Shown: positions 1 through 11,565 of the stretch, in pieces | Numbering within the stretch: position 1 is the first letter of the stretch | Layout of the letters: every line of letters starts with the position of its first letter | From: Mesoplasma melaleucae | GTDB lineage: Bacteria > Bacillota_I > Bacilli_A > Mycoplasmatales > Mycoplasmataceae | Length of the DNA: 64,000 nucleotides | NCBI RefSeq assembly: GCF_002804105.1 | Contig: NZ_CP024964.1 | Coordinates: 434,001-498,000, forward strand | Reading direction: 5' to 3' | Notes under the pieces: generated by a model | Databases searched by the model: none | The model's input: the letters and a program-made list of their open reading frames with translations, nothing else | What the model was told of the DNA's origin: nothing | Made by a program: the position numbers and the translations under genes

Positions 1-244
1 TTGTTGAATGTGATGACATGATGCTGTAACTGATTCTACAGTTCTTTCAAGAAAACATTTTGATCCATTATATAAAGGTGACGCATCAGTTAAAGCTATG
101 ATTTCAGTTCATCGAATAATTGACACAAATATCTTAAGGTTTAGAACAAAATATACAGTTTCAGCAAAAAGTTCTTTACCTTTTTTAGTATTTGGCAGTA
201 GTCTTGAATATTTTAGTGTACATAAAATAATTTTTTGTGGTTAA
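1..244 (+). CDS. C-terminal fragment of an unknown protein (enters from the left edge)
   Basis: An open frame enters the window and ends at TAA 242-244. It contains three TGA codons near the left edge that must be Trp, giving a C-W-M-W-W-H start to the visible part. The visible ~80 residues are basic and mixed hydrophobic, ending IIFCG, with no transmembrane segment or motif I recognise. A bidirectional terminator follows directly, which supports this as the real end of a gene. The family cannot be named from this piece. Confidence 0.55.
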
Positions 245-263
245 ATACATACATTTAAGATAA

Positions 264-306
264 AAAATAAAGACACTAATCCCTTTAAAGATTGATGTCT
301 TTTTTA
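264..306. terminator. Bidirectional intrinsic terminator
   Basis: Arms AAAGAC (269-274) and GTCTTT (297-302), with a second inner pairing AATC/GATT. The hairpin is flanked by an A-run on the left and a T-run on the right, so it can stop the plus-strand gene ending at 244 and the minus-strand operon ending at 310. Confidence 0.7.
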
Positions 307-309
307 TTA

Positions 310-2322
310 TTAAACTGATTTACTATTAATTGCTGTTATTGAATATTTATTTTTAAGAATATCAATCTTAATTGTTATAACTTCATTATTTATTGTATAT
401 TCAAATGTTTTGTCATCAATTTCTTTCACATCTATTATTTGAGCTTTATCAAACTCAGCTTGCATTTTAGCTTTTAATTTTGATTGTTGCTTTTTAAACA
501 ATTCAGTTTTTATATTCAACGCTTCAAGTAATCCATTGCTGCCTTTAGTATCAGCAACAATTTTATTTAAATAATCAATAAACGATCCAGGTTTAATATA
601 TTCTTCTTGATTATCATCATTTGGTCTTATATATCCTAATTTTGGTAATAATTCTGTAGGATTTTCTTGTGCTACTTTAATTACACCTTGTAATTGATTA
701 ACTAAACTTGAAACATTATTAAAGTTAACTTTCAATGGTTCATTTGCATCAGTTTTAACTAATGCAGACAGTTTAGTCATAAAAGTTCTAATTGAATTAT
801 CTCCATTTATCGGGAAGTTTAAAATATCAATAGTTCCACCAGATTTTAATTGTTTATCTAATAATGAATTTAATAAATGATTTCAAGCTACATCTCAAGG
901 TTTGCTTAAAACTCCTTCACTTACTAAATTGTTAATCATATCTGCGATTTCTTGGCTAATTGTTCCAATTGCAACAGCAGCCTTTAATGCTGCACTAATT
1001 AATGGTGGAATGATTATTTCTCCAGCAAGATCAACAATTTTATTATTTGCACTTAATAATCCTAAACCACCAACAAGCATACTTCCAAGTGGTTGTTCTT
1101 TATTTGAAATACCATTTAATAGTGCTTTAAACACACCACTTAAACCTACTTCACTATAATCATGATTGATAAAGTTTGAAATAAATCCATCAATGCTTGG
1201 TGGAATTACATCTATTTGTTTATATTTTTCATACCCTCTAAATAAAAATTGTAATAGATTTTGTAATTCTTTACCATTTTTATCATTAACAGCTAGATTT
1301 AAATAAACAATTAAATCTTTAATGTTTAATTCATTAGTTATTTCAGAATATTTTTTGACTCTGATTGCTGTTAATTCTTTTCAAGTTAATGTTTTTGCAT
1401 TTTCTGTGTTTTCACCAATAGCTTCAATTCGTGATGTTGCAAAATTACTTAAATAGATTGCAAAAATACGTACAAAATTGATAACGCCACATAATGATTC
1501 TCAATTATCAACAATGTCTAAATTCATATGTGATTGTTTTGAAAGATCTTGCATTGCAAGTGCAACTCCATTTAATGCTGGACCTCTTCATTTAGTTGCT
1601 TCTTCAGCTGTTGAATTCTTATATCTTTCTTTACGATTTGAAAATACATTTAAAGCATTAGCAAAATCAATAATTGATGAATTTAACGCTTGCTCAATTG
1701 AATAATTTTTATATTTTGAAGGATTCAATGCTTTAGATAACTTTTGAATATTTGCATCTGATAATAAAGCTGCAGCATAGGCTAGCAATCCTTGATCTGA
1801 AATATTATTAGGCATTATATTAATTCCTAAATCAGCTAAATATAAAACTAATTCAATAATTTTACCATTACTTAGTAATGACATGATTGTAGGATAGATA
1901 CCTGAAATACTCATAATAATATTAGGATCTTTTGGTGCAGTTCCTGCACTAATTTCAATTGCAGATTTATCTGCTAATTTACTATTAATAATTTGATCAC
2001 CAAAGTATAATCTTTGAATGTCACTAAATCGACCATAGTTATTAATTCCATTTTCACCAGATGTTTGAGCTGATGAATCTAATTCTTGAATAAATTTGTT
2101 TTTAACCATATTTTCATAAACATAATTAAAGTCATATTTAGTTGTTGAATTATGATTTAAATAATATGCTTTTGAAACTTGTTTAAGCAGAATATTAATA
2201 TCATCTTGATTATATTTTACATCAGTTTTTTTAATATATGGAATTCCGCCACATGCAATAACAGTTGTTGTAGATGAAGCAGTAATTGTTACTGCAGCTA
2301 GTAATGAGATTAATTTTTTCAT
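310..2322 (-). CDS. Large surface lipoprotein, MOLPALP-like family
   Basis: A 670-residue protein read through several TGA Trp codons. It begins MKKLISLLAAVTITASS and has a lipobox cysteine at residue 24 (V-I-A-C), so it is predicted to be exported and lipid-anchored on the outer face of the membrane. The body is rich in N, S and I with hydrophobic helices but has no catalytic motif I can name. Length, N-terminus and position after an SGNH lipoprotein resemble the paralogous MOLPALP lipoproteins of Mesoplasma/Entomoplasma; this family name is recalled, not searched. It is the last gene of a three-gene operon. Its ATG lies inside the 3' end of the SGNH gene (13-base overlap), suggesting translational coupling. 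Function unknown. Confidence 0.8.
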
Positions 2323-3599
2323 TTTTTACTCAACTCCTTTGCATAATTTAATAAAATTTCTGAAACCATTTTATGTACTTCTTTTGTAGGGTGCATAATA
2401 TCATCAAAGAAATAATTATCAATATTTCCATCAACTCCTTCAATATCATTATGAATTGGACTTACAGTTATGTTTAAAGTATTTTGTTTACCATAATCAA
2501 TATCATTTTTAACTTTATTTAAAAGTAATTTGATATTTTCAATTATATCTAAATTAATATCACCTTGAACTGTTTCTTTTTGATCATTGATTGTAACGTT
2601 AAAAGTTAAATTATTAGCAAAACTTTTTCTTAAAACTACTTTTTCACCTCTAGCTTCAACTGATTTAATGAATTGTTGCTCTAAAAAATCTGATTCTGTG
2701 TACATGTCATATAGTTGAATAGACTCAAGATAATAAGATTCTACTTCTTTTAAAACATCCATTAATTTATGATAGTATTCTTCACAAACATCAATAATAT
2801 ATTTTGCATGTTTTTTGCCTTCTTCAGTGTCATCTTTAAAGATATTTTGGTATATTGGTGGAAAATCCATTCTTGGTGGGGTCATGAAAATAATATTTTT
2901 AATTCCATTATTTAATAAATTAAATAAAGCATTTCTAATTCTTGTCATGCTATCATTCAAGAACTCAACTTGTTTAGCTTCATTTCCATAATATCCAACT
3001 AGTGAAAATAAATCATTTCCACCAATTTCAAAAAATACTAAATCATTATTTTTGATTTGATGTTGTGATATTAAAGCTTCAGTTTGTTTATCAATTGTCG
3101 CATCGTTTAATAATAACCCTGTAGGTAAATCAAGTTTTGCAGCAGTAGCTCCACCAACTGAATAGTTTTTTCCATAATTTTGTTGTTGATTTTTTAATAA
3201 TCAATTACTTGGTTTCATTTCTCCAAAACCTAATTCCTCTGAAAGAATTGTTGGAGCTGTTGGACCATTAGTAAATGCACTATAATGAACACCATCTTTT
3301 TCAAAGCCATATGTTCCACCAAGTTGAACATTTAGTTTAACGATACTATTTGAAAACTTAGTATCAATTAAATATGTTAGTCCATTTGTATCACTTAAAC
3401 TATCTCCAACAATGTAGAAATTTGTAAAACCAAATTTCCCTTCCATACTATCATCAATTGCTTTTGATTTATCAATGCTTTTTCCAATTAATAATGGATT
3501 TTGATCTGGTGATCCTTCATTTTCTCCACAACTAATAACACTAGCAACAGCAGAAGTTATTAATGCTGTTGCTGCTAATATAGCTAGTAACTTTTTCAT
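2310..3599 (-). CDS. SGNH/GDSL-family esterase lipoprotein
   Basis: A 429-residue lipoprotein: signal peptide MKKLLAILAATALITSA, lipobox Cys24 (V-I-S-C). It carries the blocks of SGNH hydrolases: block I GDSLSD with nucleophile Ser67, a GGND block III in the middle (its Asn helps form the oxyanion hole), and block V D-I-M-H with Asp400 and His403 completing the triad. Predicted to hydrolyse ester or acyl groups on external lipids or glycans; the substrate is unknown. The TGA in the ATGA that overlaps the next start is Trp here, so the protein ends W-K-N at TAA 2310-2312 inside the next gene. It starts two bases after the upstream membrane gene ends, in the same operon. Confidence 0.88.
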
Positions 3600-3601
3600 A
3601 A

Positions 3602-4522
3602 TTATTCTCCTGTGCTTTCTTCATCTTTAAGCTTCTTAGCTTTTTTAATTTGTCATACTCCAAATCCAATTCCAGTTGGTGTAATCACAAATGCTGTCAT
3701 CATGACAATAAATGTGGCTTGGGCCATTGTTAAACCTCTTGTGAAGTTTGGGTGATATAAATCATCGATTGTTACATAATCAGCAACATCATCAGCTGAT
3801 AAGTTTTTATTTACAAAAGGATTTTGTAAAGTTTGTATATTAATGGCATATTTGATTGAATCAATTTGTTTGTTTAAGAATCAAACTTTATTGTTAACTA
3901 ATTTTGTTCCTGCTGATTCCTTAACTTTTATTCCAGTTAAACCAGGTCCAGTACTTACAAGTTTATCTTCGTATTCATCTTGATCTCAAATTGATTGTTG
4001 CTTAATGGCATTTTGCTTTAAATCTTTTGAAAACATTTCTTTTACACCATTTTTATGAAAGATTCATTGAGTTCCTGTATGTACATAACCATAAGATTGA
4101 AACTCAGTTGCAATTGCTTGATCAAATTCAATCATATCCATGGCAATATCATAAAAATCTATTTGTTGTTTTTGTTCAATCAGTGATTGTCATCTATTGT
4201 GGTATCAATCGTTAGTAAATTCAGTATATAAAGGTGTATATTTGTCTTTTTCAGCAGCATTATAAGAATCAATAGTAGATATTGCGTCTGCTAAATAAGA
4301 AGTTCTTATAACATTGTCCATAATTGGTTCATAAAGTGGGCTTTTAGGGTCTAAAAGATATTTATCTTTTGGCATTATTATTTTTAATTGTTTTTTAACT
4401 GAATTAATAAATTGAATTGATTCAAACCCTACTCCTGGTATTGTTGAAGCAACAGCTGCAACTCCGTATAAAGAAGATAATACAATAATTGTAATACCTT
4501 GTTTTTTCAATCCTAATTTCAT
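3602..4522 (-). CDS. Two-segment membrane protein, first gene of the lipoprotein operon
   Basis: A 306-residue protein of unknown family. It has an N-terminal hydrophobic segment (residues ~10-30, Ile/Val/Ala rich) and a second near the C-terminus (~270-295, with M-M-T-A-F-V-I-T-P), followed by a charged tail ending E-S-T-G-E. About 230 polar residues lie between them, probably outside the cell. There is no lipobox cysteine. The start is chosen at ATG 4522 with a ribosome site AAGGAG upstream. It is the promoter-proximal gene of the operon with the SGNH esterase and the large lipoprotein, so a role in anchoring or assembling those proteins is plausible but only inferred. Confidence 0.75.
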
Positions 4523-4571
4523 AAAATTCTCCTTGATTCAATATTTTGTGAATTTCAATATATTAAGTATA

Positions 4572-4599
4572 ATTATACATTAAACAATAATCTTGTCAA
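4572..4599 (-). promoter_or_regulatory. Strong sigma-70 type promoter for the lipoprotein operon
   Basis: On the minus strand there is a perfect -35 TTGACA (4599-4594), a 16-base spacer and a perfect -10 TATAAT (4577-4572). It sits across the last codons of dinB and directs transcription into the gene starting at 4522, making the surface operon separable from the repair operon upstream. Confidence 0.75.
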
Positions 4600-5692
4600 A
4601 GCTTTGTTGCTTGACAATATTTTTCTTTTCAATCAAATTTGAGATTCCGATTCCAATTAATAAAATAGGTTCTCCTTCGTAAATATCATCTAAAAGTGAT
4701 TTAACTTTTGAATATATTTTTTCTAAATTATCAGTGTAATCATTAAATGATTCACTATATGTTTTGCGTTTTTTATGTTCTCTTTTTTCAAAATTAATTT
4801 CCTGATTATAGAATTTAATTGATAACGCAACTGTTTTTCCAGCTACTTCATTTTTATGCATTCTATTAACCGCTTTTTGCGTTAAATTAAATAAGATTTC
4901 TTCAATTTCATCTGTGGTCATATTTTTCTTATCAAAAGTTTTTTCATTTGAAATAGATTTAATGCTTGTATCTCAATATGCAATTTTATTATTATTGATT
5001 CCATTTAATTTTTCATACATTTTATATCCAGCTAAACCAAAAGTATCATTAATCACTTTTTGATCTAGTTTAATAAAATCATTAACAGTTTTAACATTTA
5101 AGTTTTGCATTTTTTCTAATGATGAACTTCCAACTCCAATTACATCTTCAATTGGTTTATTTCAAATTAAAGTTTTAAAGTTTTCTTTTGTAATCATTGT
5201 AAATCCATTTGGCTTTTTAATATCACTACCCATTTTTGCAAATAAGCGAGTAAAACTAGCTCCAATGCTGCATGTTAACCCTGTTTCTTGATAAACTGCT
5301 GCTTGAATAGCTAAGCAAAGGTTTTGAACGTTTCCATATCTTTTTCAAATGTTTGTACCATCAATAAAACATTCATCAATTCCTAGTACTTCAACTTTAT
5401 ACGTAAATTGATCTTTAATAAGATTAAAAATTCTTTTACTATAGTCTTCATATAATTCACGATTGACTTCTCTAATTACTAATTCACCATAAGCTAATTC
5501 TTTTGCTTTAAAAATTGGTGTTCCAACTTTAATTCCATATTTTCTTGCATCATATGAAGATGCAATAATAATACTTTTGTCATGATTACGTGAAACCACA
5601 ACAGGTTTATTTCTTAGTGATTTGTCATGTGCTTGCTCGCAACTTGCAAAAAACGCATCCATATCAAGATGCAAGATTACTTTATCATTCAT
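4580..5692 (-). CDS. dinB: DNA polymerase IV (Y-family)
   Basis: A 370-residue translesion polymerase. The palm carries the metal ligands D10-M-D12 near the N-terminus and the pair D106-E107 in G-I-D-E-C-F-I-D. A helix-hairpin-helix region (I-G-V-G-S-S-S-L) follows at about residue 180. The C-terminal little-finger region is present, so the length is near normal. It copies past damaged bases at low fidelity. It is the last gene of the ribF-to-dinB operon, 16 bases after tlyA, with ribosome site AGGAGG. Confidence 0.93.
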
Positions 5693-5708
5693 ATGAATGC
5701 CTCCTTTT

Positions 5709-6512
5709 TTAAGTTAAATATTTTCAAGCTTGATTAACTACTTTATTTAATTCTTCTTCTTTTCAATCTTTGTATTTATCTGTTTTTATCAAATAAGCTA
5801 AATATTCAATGTTTTGCTTTTTGTTTCCAAGAATTGGTGAATAAGTTAATTTATTAATTGTAAAACCATTTGCTTTGGCATAACTAATAAAGTTTTTAAG
5901 GACTTTTAAATGTGTTGATTTTAAATTAACCTTTCCGTTTTTAGCTAATTCACTACCTGCTTCAAATTCAGGTTTAATTAACATTACACCATCAACTTCT
6001 GATTTAACTAAATTTGTTAGTGCTGGTAAAATCTTATCTAATGAAATAAAACTAACATCACAACAAAAGAAATTAATAGCTTGATCAAAATCAGTTTGCT
6101 TGGCATATCTAAAATTATATTGTGACATATCTTTGACTAAAAGATTGTTTTTTAATGCTAAATCTAATTGATGAGTACCAACATCAACAGCATAAACAAA
6201 GTTTGCTTGTTTTTCCAAACAAACTTGTGTAAATCCACCTGTTGAAGCTCCAATATCTAAACATACTTTATTAATTAAGTCTATTTTTCAATCTTTAATT
6301 GCTTTTTCAAGTTTTAATCCAGCTCTTGAAACAAATGTACTTTGCTTTAATTTGATTTCGATTAAATCTGTTTCATTTACCATAAATCCTGCTTTAATAA
6401 TTAAAACATCATTTACATAAACTTCTTTTCTATTAACTATGTGTTCTTTTGCTTTACTTCTTGTAGTAACTAATGCTTTTTCTACTAGTACTTCATCTAA
6501 TCGTTTTTTCAT
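5709..6512 (-). CDS. tlyA: TlyA-family RNA 2'-O-methyltransferase with S4 domain
   Basis: A 267-residue protein. The N-terminal S4 RNA-binding domain starts K-K-R-L-D-E-V-L-V-E (residues 1-65), followed by a Rossmann methyltransferase with SAM motif D-I-G-A-S-T-G-G-F-T and downstream C-C-D-V-S-F-I-S and L-I-K-P-E-F-E. In characterised relatives it methylates ribose in 16S/23S rRNA. It shares one base with xseB (TAATG junction). The real end is TAA 5709, beyond two TGA Trp codons. Confidence 0.92.
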
Positions 6513-6718
6513 TAATTAAATTCTTTGATTTTGTTATCTTCTAAAACTTTGTTAATAGTACCTTTGTATTCAGTTAGTTTTTCTTTTGCTAATTGAATTC
6601 TTTTAATATTTTCTTCAAATATTTTCATTGCTTGTTCCATTGATATTTCATCTGATGATAATTTCAATGTTTCTTCTTTTAATTCTGCGATTAATTGATC
6701 GTATGTTTTATTTTTCAT
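6512..6718 (-). CDS. xseB: Exodeoxyribonuclease VII small subunit
   Basis: A 68-residue helical, acidic protein with the family pattern T-Y-D-Q-L-I-A-E-L near the start and [13 protein letters not shown] in the middle. It associates with XseA to degrade single-stranded DNA to short oligonucleotides in the cytoplasm. It overlaps xseA by 11 bases upstream and tlyA by one base downstream. Confidence 0.93.
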   Translation of the reverse strand: MKNKTYDQLIAELKEETLKLSSDEISMEQAMKIFEENIKRIQLAKEKLTEYKGTINKVLEDNKIKEFN

Positions 6719-7922
6719 ATTTTTTAACTCCTTTAATAGTTGTTTCTACTTCTCCATCTTTTAAAACTAATTTCAATTCTTGATTTATAGTTAGTTTATC
6801 AATCGAATTAATGATTTGGTTATCTTTACTCATAATTAAACCAAAACCCTTTCTCATTGGCTTCTTAGGGTCCAATAATGCTGTTTTAGCTTCAATATTT
6901 TCAATAAATAATTCATTGTATTGAATGATATTGTTGATGTTATTAATAAAATTCTTTTGAATGTAATTTAAATCTAAAGTATTTACTTCTACTTTGTTAT
7001 TAATTTTTAAAACATTTTGTTTTGATAACTCACTTATCTTAATTTGCTGATTGTTATATACATTTTTGAATAAACGAATTTGATTTTCATAATTATAAGC
7101 TAATTCCTTTAATAATTCTTCTGTACTAATTGATGCTAGTTCAGCTGCAGCTGTTGGAGTAGCTGCTCTTAAATCTGCTACATAATCACTTAATGTAATA
7201 TCTGGTTCATGACCAACAGCACTAATTGTGGGAATTGCTGAATCTATGATTGCTTGTAAAACTTCCATTTCATTGAAAGTTCACAGATCTTCATAGCTTC
7301 CTCCACCACGACCAATAATTAATAAATCTAGTTTTGGACTAAATTGATTTGCTTGTTTGATTTTTTTGGCAATATCAAACTTTGCTGTATCACCTTGGAC
7401 CATGGTTGGAAATAAGTAAATATTAACTGATGGTATTCTTCTTTTTAATGTTGTAATTAAATCTCTAATGGCTGCTCCTGAATCAGTGGTGATTAAACCA
7501 ATATTTTTAGCAAAACGATTAATTGGTCGTTTTCTTGATTCATCAGTTCAACCTAACGCAGTAATTTCTTTTAAACGTTCTTCAAAAATGATTTGAAGAT
7601 CACCTTTACCTTCAACACTAACATGAACTGCTTCAAAACTTATTCTTCCAGTTGGAACATAATAAGTTATTCTTCCATAACAAGTAATTTCCATTCCCTC
7701 TTTAACATTTAGACTAATTAGTTTATGTGCATTACTTTTTCAAATCATTGCTCCGATTGTACTTTGATTATCTTTTAAAGAAAAATATACATGTCCTGAT
7801 TTGTTAAAAGTTAGATTACTTACTTCTCCCCTGACATATATATTTTTAAAATAGTTACTACCTTCAATTGCTTCTTTAAAGATCTGATTTATTTCAGCAA
7901 CTGAAAATACTTTTTTGTCCAT
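6708..7922 (-). CDS. xseA: Exodeoxyribonuclease VII large subunit
   Basis: A 404-residue nuclease subunit. The N-terminal OB-fold (residues 1-100: F-S-V-A-E-I-N, V-R-G-E-V-S-N) binds single-stranded DNA. The catalytic core includes [22 protein letters not shown] and A-T-P-T-A-A-A-E, followed by a coiled-coil C-terminal part. Length is typical. The gene overlaps nusB (1 base) and xseB (11 bases), indicating tight translational coupling. Confidence 0.95.
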
Positions 7923-8326
7923 TATAGTTTAATAACCTTATCTAAACATGCGTTTACAAATTTATAATCAAAATCAACTTCGTTTTCTTTTACTAAATTA
8001 ATTAGTTCGTTGATTGTAACTGCTTTTGGAGTAGGAGTAAAGATAATTTCATAAGTACCAATAATTAAAATTGATTGAATATATGTTGGTATTCTTTCTC
8101 ATTTTCAATTTGCACTTAAATGTTTTTTAACTTCAGTTTTTAAATCTGAAAGTTTTTCAGCGATATTATTAGCTATTAATGTTGTTTCTACATCTAGTTT
8201 TTCTTGTGTCTCATCTAAGATATCTTGTTTAATGTAATTAGTATCATTATTCATTAATAAATATCTGTAAAACATTTGCGTTAAATAAGTACGTCTTTTT
8301 GTCATACTTAATTTTTGTTTACTCAT
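7922..8326 (-). CDS. nusB: Transcription antitermination factor NusB
   Basis: A 134-residue all-helical protein that starts with T-K-R-R-T-Y-L-T-Q-M-F-Y-R-Y and ends with the family's helix pattern (E-R-I-P-T-Y-I-Q-S-I-L, then K-A-V-T-I-N-E-L-I-N-L-V and V-N-A-C-L-D-K). NusB binds boxA RNA with S10 to aid rRNA transcription. The ribosome site AAAGGACGG lies just upstream. The stop overlaps the xseA ATG by one base. Confidence 0.9.
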
Positions 8327-8364
8327 AATATCACCGTCCTTTGATTTATTAATTATCTCATATT

Positions 8365-9246
8365 TTACTTAACTTTTTTTGAAAAAGTTTTATTAAATAA
8401 GTTTTCAATTTCTTCTTTATACGGCGGTTTATCTTCTACATACGGTGTTTCTAAAACTTTCGGTACATCGATGTATTCTTCATCTCATAACACATTTAAA
8501 AGATTATTAAAACCAATATAACCATATCCAATATTTTCATGACGATCTTTATGTGCTAATAAAGGATTTTTTGAATCATTTAAATGAAAACAAATTATTT
8601 TGTCTTTTCCAATTGTGTTATTAATTTCTGTTTTAATTGCTGCTCAGTCATTAAAATCATATCCTGCATCATGCATATGACATGTATCTAAACATACTGC
8701 TACTTTAGCTGGTTGTTTTACATGATCAAGTACATATTTAAAATCATTTAATGATAATCCAATCTCTGTTCCTTTTCCTGCCATTGTTTCTAATGCAATG
8801 ATTACATTTTTTTGTGTTGATGCTACTTGATCTAGTCCTTTGACTAATGCATTTAATGCATCAGTATAATCACCTTTTAATCTTGCACCTGGATGTAATA
8901 CTAAAATTTTAATTTCAATATCTTCACATCTTTGAATTTCTTGTTTTAAAAAATCTACTCCAAAATCTCAAGTTGTTTGATTAACAGGATTTGAAATATT
9001 AATAATATATGGAGCATGTACAACTAAGTGATCTTTATTAATGCTATTTTCACTTAATAATTGATTAAATTCTTCAATATGTAATTTCTCTGTTGCTGTA
9101 CGATTAGCATTTTGTGGTGGTCCTGTATAAATCATTAATGTATTTGCATGATAACTGATAGCTTCTTTAACACTTCCAATTAAATATTCTCCGTGTTTAT
9201 TTGCTTTGCTCATCCCTACATGGCTACCTAAGATTGGTTTTTTCAT
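8365..9246 (-). CDS. nfo: Endonuclease IV (AP endonuclease)
   Basis: A 293-residue TIM-barrel enzyme that cuts DNA at abasic sites. Visible family motifs: L-G-S-H-V-G near the start, V-L-H-P-G-A-R, I-A-L-E-T-M-A-G-K-G-T-E, C-L-D-T-C-H-M-H-D-A-G and F-H-L-N-D-S-K, which supply the trinuclear zinc ligands (His, Glu, Asp). Length and motif order are normal. It starts one base after the ribF stop and belongs to the same operon. Confidence 0.95.
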
Positions 9247-9247
9247 A

Positions 9248-10069
9248 TTATGCTCCTTTAAAGTATTTAATAGCTACTGCTTTATCTTGATTTAATAAAG
9301 TTTTTAGCTCATCTAAGTTATTTACTTTTTCACTTTCACGAATAAATTCTACAATTTCAACTTCAATACCTCAACCATATATATCTTGATCAAAGTCTAA
9401 AATATGACTTTCAAAAACATTAACGCCATTTTTATTTGTTCAATAAGCACTAATACTTGGATATAAATTATCATCATTTGGTAATTTTGTTGTTGTTAAG
9501 TACACTGCTTCTTTAAGTACTAATTCATCATTAATAATAATGTTAGCAGTTGGGTAATTGATTGTTCTGCCAATGTGATTTCCATGTTCTACAAATCCTT
9601 TAAAACTAAAATTAAAACCATTTAGTTGTTTGTATTCTTTTATTTGCCCGTTTTTTAAAAATTCTTCACTTTTTTTAATATTTTCATTTAGTGTTTGATC
9701 ATATTTAATAACTTCAACATCATCAATAGCTTTTTTAATATTTTCTAAATCGTCATTATTATTAAAAACATAAACTTTAGTAATATTTAAATCTTGTTTC
9801 ATTTTGTCATAGTGATATTGATTATTAAATGAGTGTCATAGTACAACTTCACAATCATTTTTAGCTGCTTTTTCTTCAATTCCGTTATTTGGAATGATGT
9901 TTTTAAAATTACTTTGTTCTTTTTGAATTAAAATTATTTTCTTATTATCTTTTTTAGCTATTTTTATTAAATTATCTTCATTTAAATCTCACTTATCAAA
10001 ATTTGCAAACAAGGCAACGTTTTCTGGCAAATTTCATAGCATCATTAGCATTTCATTATAATGTATCAT
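9248..10069 (-). CDS. ribF: Riboflavin kinase / FAD synthetase-like protein with degenerate N-domain
   Basis: A 273-residue protein. The C-terminal half is a good riboflavin kinase domain: V-E-H-G-N-H-I-G-R-T, then Y-P-T-A-N-I (the PTAN nucleotide-binding motif) and F-E-S-H-I-L-D-F. It phosphorylates riboflavin to FMN. The N-terminal half sits where RibF proteins have the FMN-adenylyltransferase, but the HxGH signature is missing: after N-F-D-K-W comes D-L-N-E-D. This half may no longer make FAD. The start is ATG 10069; an internal ATG at 9802 would lose this domain. First gene of the operon. Confidence 0.82.
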
Positions 10070-10149
10070 TTTATTTTTCTCTTTTCTTATTTAATTTAAA
10101 CTAATTTATATTTCTAAAAATCAAATTATTTTTGTATATTTGTATAAAT

Positions 10150-10181
10150 TTGTATTTTTTGCTTACATTTTATATTATAAT
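10150..10181 (+). promoter_or_regulatory. Promoter with -10 TATAAT
   Basis: A perfect TATAAT at 10176-10181 lies 25 bases before the start at 10207. A possible -35 TTGTAT (10150-10155) is 20 bases away, longer than ideal, so the -35 assignment is weak. The ribosome site AAAGGAG follows at 10195-10201. Confidence 0.5.
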
Positions 10182-10206
10182 TAAAAAATAAAAAAAGGAG
10201 AAATTT

Positions 10207-11220
10207 ATGGCTGATAAAAAGCAAAAAAAAAGTCAATTAAAAGTTGATAGACCTCTTAAAAAAGAAGTTAAACAAACTAAAGATTTACTTTCTGATTTGA
10301 ATAGTAAGATTAATAATAATCAAGTATCAGAAAAAGAGAAAAGATTAACTTTAATTGCAACACACAAAAAAATTACCAATCTATTATTAAAAACAACTCC
10401 ATATTTAATGATTTTATTTATTTTAGACGTAGTTATGTTAACTACAATTACTGTATTATTCTTAGTTTCTGCTTTTGCATTAAAAGATGTAGCACAAGTA
10501 GTTACAAGATTTGTTGTTTTAGGTCTAGCAGCATTTATGCTAATTAAATTTACCTACATGAACTGATTTTCAAAGAATTTATACTTTAAAAAAATTGTTG
10601 TTTTCAAATATAAATCAAAAGTTGATAAACAAAAATTTAGAGCAGTAAGAGAAATTTCATTTACACCAATTTGATTTTTAATCTTCTTTGTTGCTTCAAA
10701 CTTATGAATTACAATTATTGTTAACTTTGAATTACAAAATACATTTGCTCAATCAGGTGGAAATGAATTAGTACTTATCTGAGCTGTGTTTAGAACAACA
10801 ATCGATATGATGTTGCTTCCTTCATTCTTGAACTCATTTAACAAAATTGCTGATAACTCAAAATCAGTTGATGCAAACTATATTAAATTGATTAAAGATC
10901 AATATTTCTCAAATAAATCATTATTTGATGATGTTGAATTTGAAGATAATTACTTAAACTTAAAATTTAGTAAAAATAACTTAGTTTCAAAAAATGGATT
11001 ATTTATTTTAGTAAATAAAGATGAATTAACAAGACCTGATCAAGGTAGAATGATTGAAATTAATAATGAAATCTTAGATCGATATAAAGAAATTTGAGAA
11101 AGTTATGTCGACCTTCTTGAAAATAGAATGAAAGCTAAATTTAATAAAGCAACAGTACATAAACTTTTCTGATTAGAAAGAATTTATGACACAATCTTCT
11201 TAGATTTATTTGAAATTTAA
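10207..11220 (+). CDS. Four-segment membrane protein of unknown function
   Basis: A 337-residue protein. A lysine-rich cytoplasmic N-terminus (residues 1-60) is followed by hydrophobic segments at roughly 60-85, 95-120, 155-180 and 185-210, then a ~130-residue soluble C-terminal domain with acidic and lysine residues. Several Trp are encoded by TGA. It is monocistronic, with its own promoter, ribosome site AAAGGAG and terminator. I do not recognise the family. Confidence 0.75.
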
Positions 11221-11231
11221 TTTTAGTAAAT

Positions 11232-11261
11232 AATAAAACCTTATGAAAATAAGGTTTTATT
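11232..11261. terminator. Bidirectional intrinsic terminator between convergent genes
   Basis: Perfect inverted repeat AATAAAACCTTAT / ATAAGGTTTTATT with a short loop, between the plus-strand gene ending at 11220 and the minus-strand gene ending at 11260. Confidence 0.75.
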
Positions 11262-11565
11262 ATTTGTCTTCAATTATTTTTTCATTATATAGAATTTGAA
11301 ATTCATTAATTGCAATCTTTTCTTTAATAGGTAAAACTTGGTCCAAATACTTTTTGCTTGATTTTCTACCACTCATTAAAGCATTGTAAATAACTCAACC
11401 TAAAATTGGAATAAATCATAATAATCTTAATCAACCAGCTGTTCTGCTATCAATTTTGCTTACTTGTTTGTAGTACTCTTTATTATCAACTTTTAGTTGA
11501 TCATTTTCCTTTACAAGTTCTTCAACGCTTAAATCTAAATTTCTTCTTAAAATTTGGTCTTTCAT
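11260..11565 (-). CDS. Small membrane protein with N-terminal coiled coil
   Basis: A 101-residue protein (three Trp encoded by TGA). Residues 1-45 are charged with heptad-like leucines (L-V-K-E-N-D-Q-L-K). A single transmembrane segment follows at ~52-72 with the pattern W-L-R-L-L-W-F-I-P-I-L-G-W, and then a lysine-rich tail. A ribosome site (AGGAG) lies upstream of ATG 11565. The topology is clear but the function is not recognised. Confidence 0.65.

Noticed and set aside
902..1705. Plus-strand open frames over the large lipoprotein gene
   Set aside because: They have no ribosome site and run antisense to a continuous, signal-bearing lipoprotein frame; treated as shadows.
10786..11097. Separate gene starting mid-way in the 10.2-11.2 kb membrane protein
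   Set aside because: Flanking stops are TGA; the whole stretch is one 337-residue frame with one promoter and terminator.
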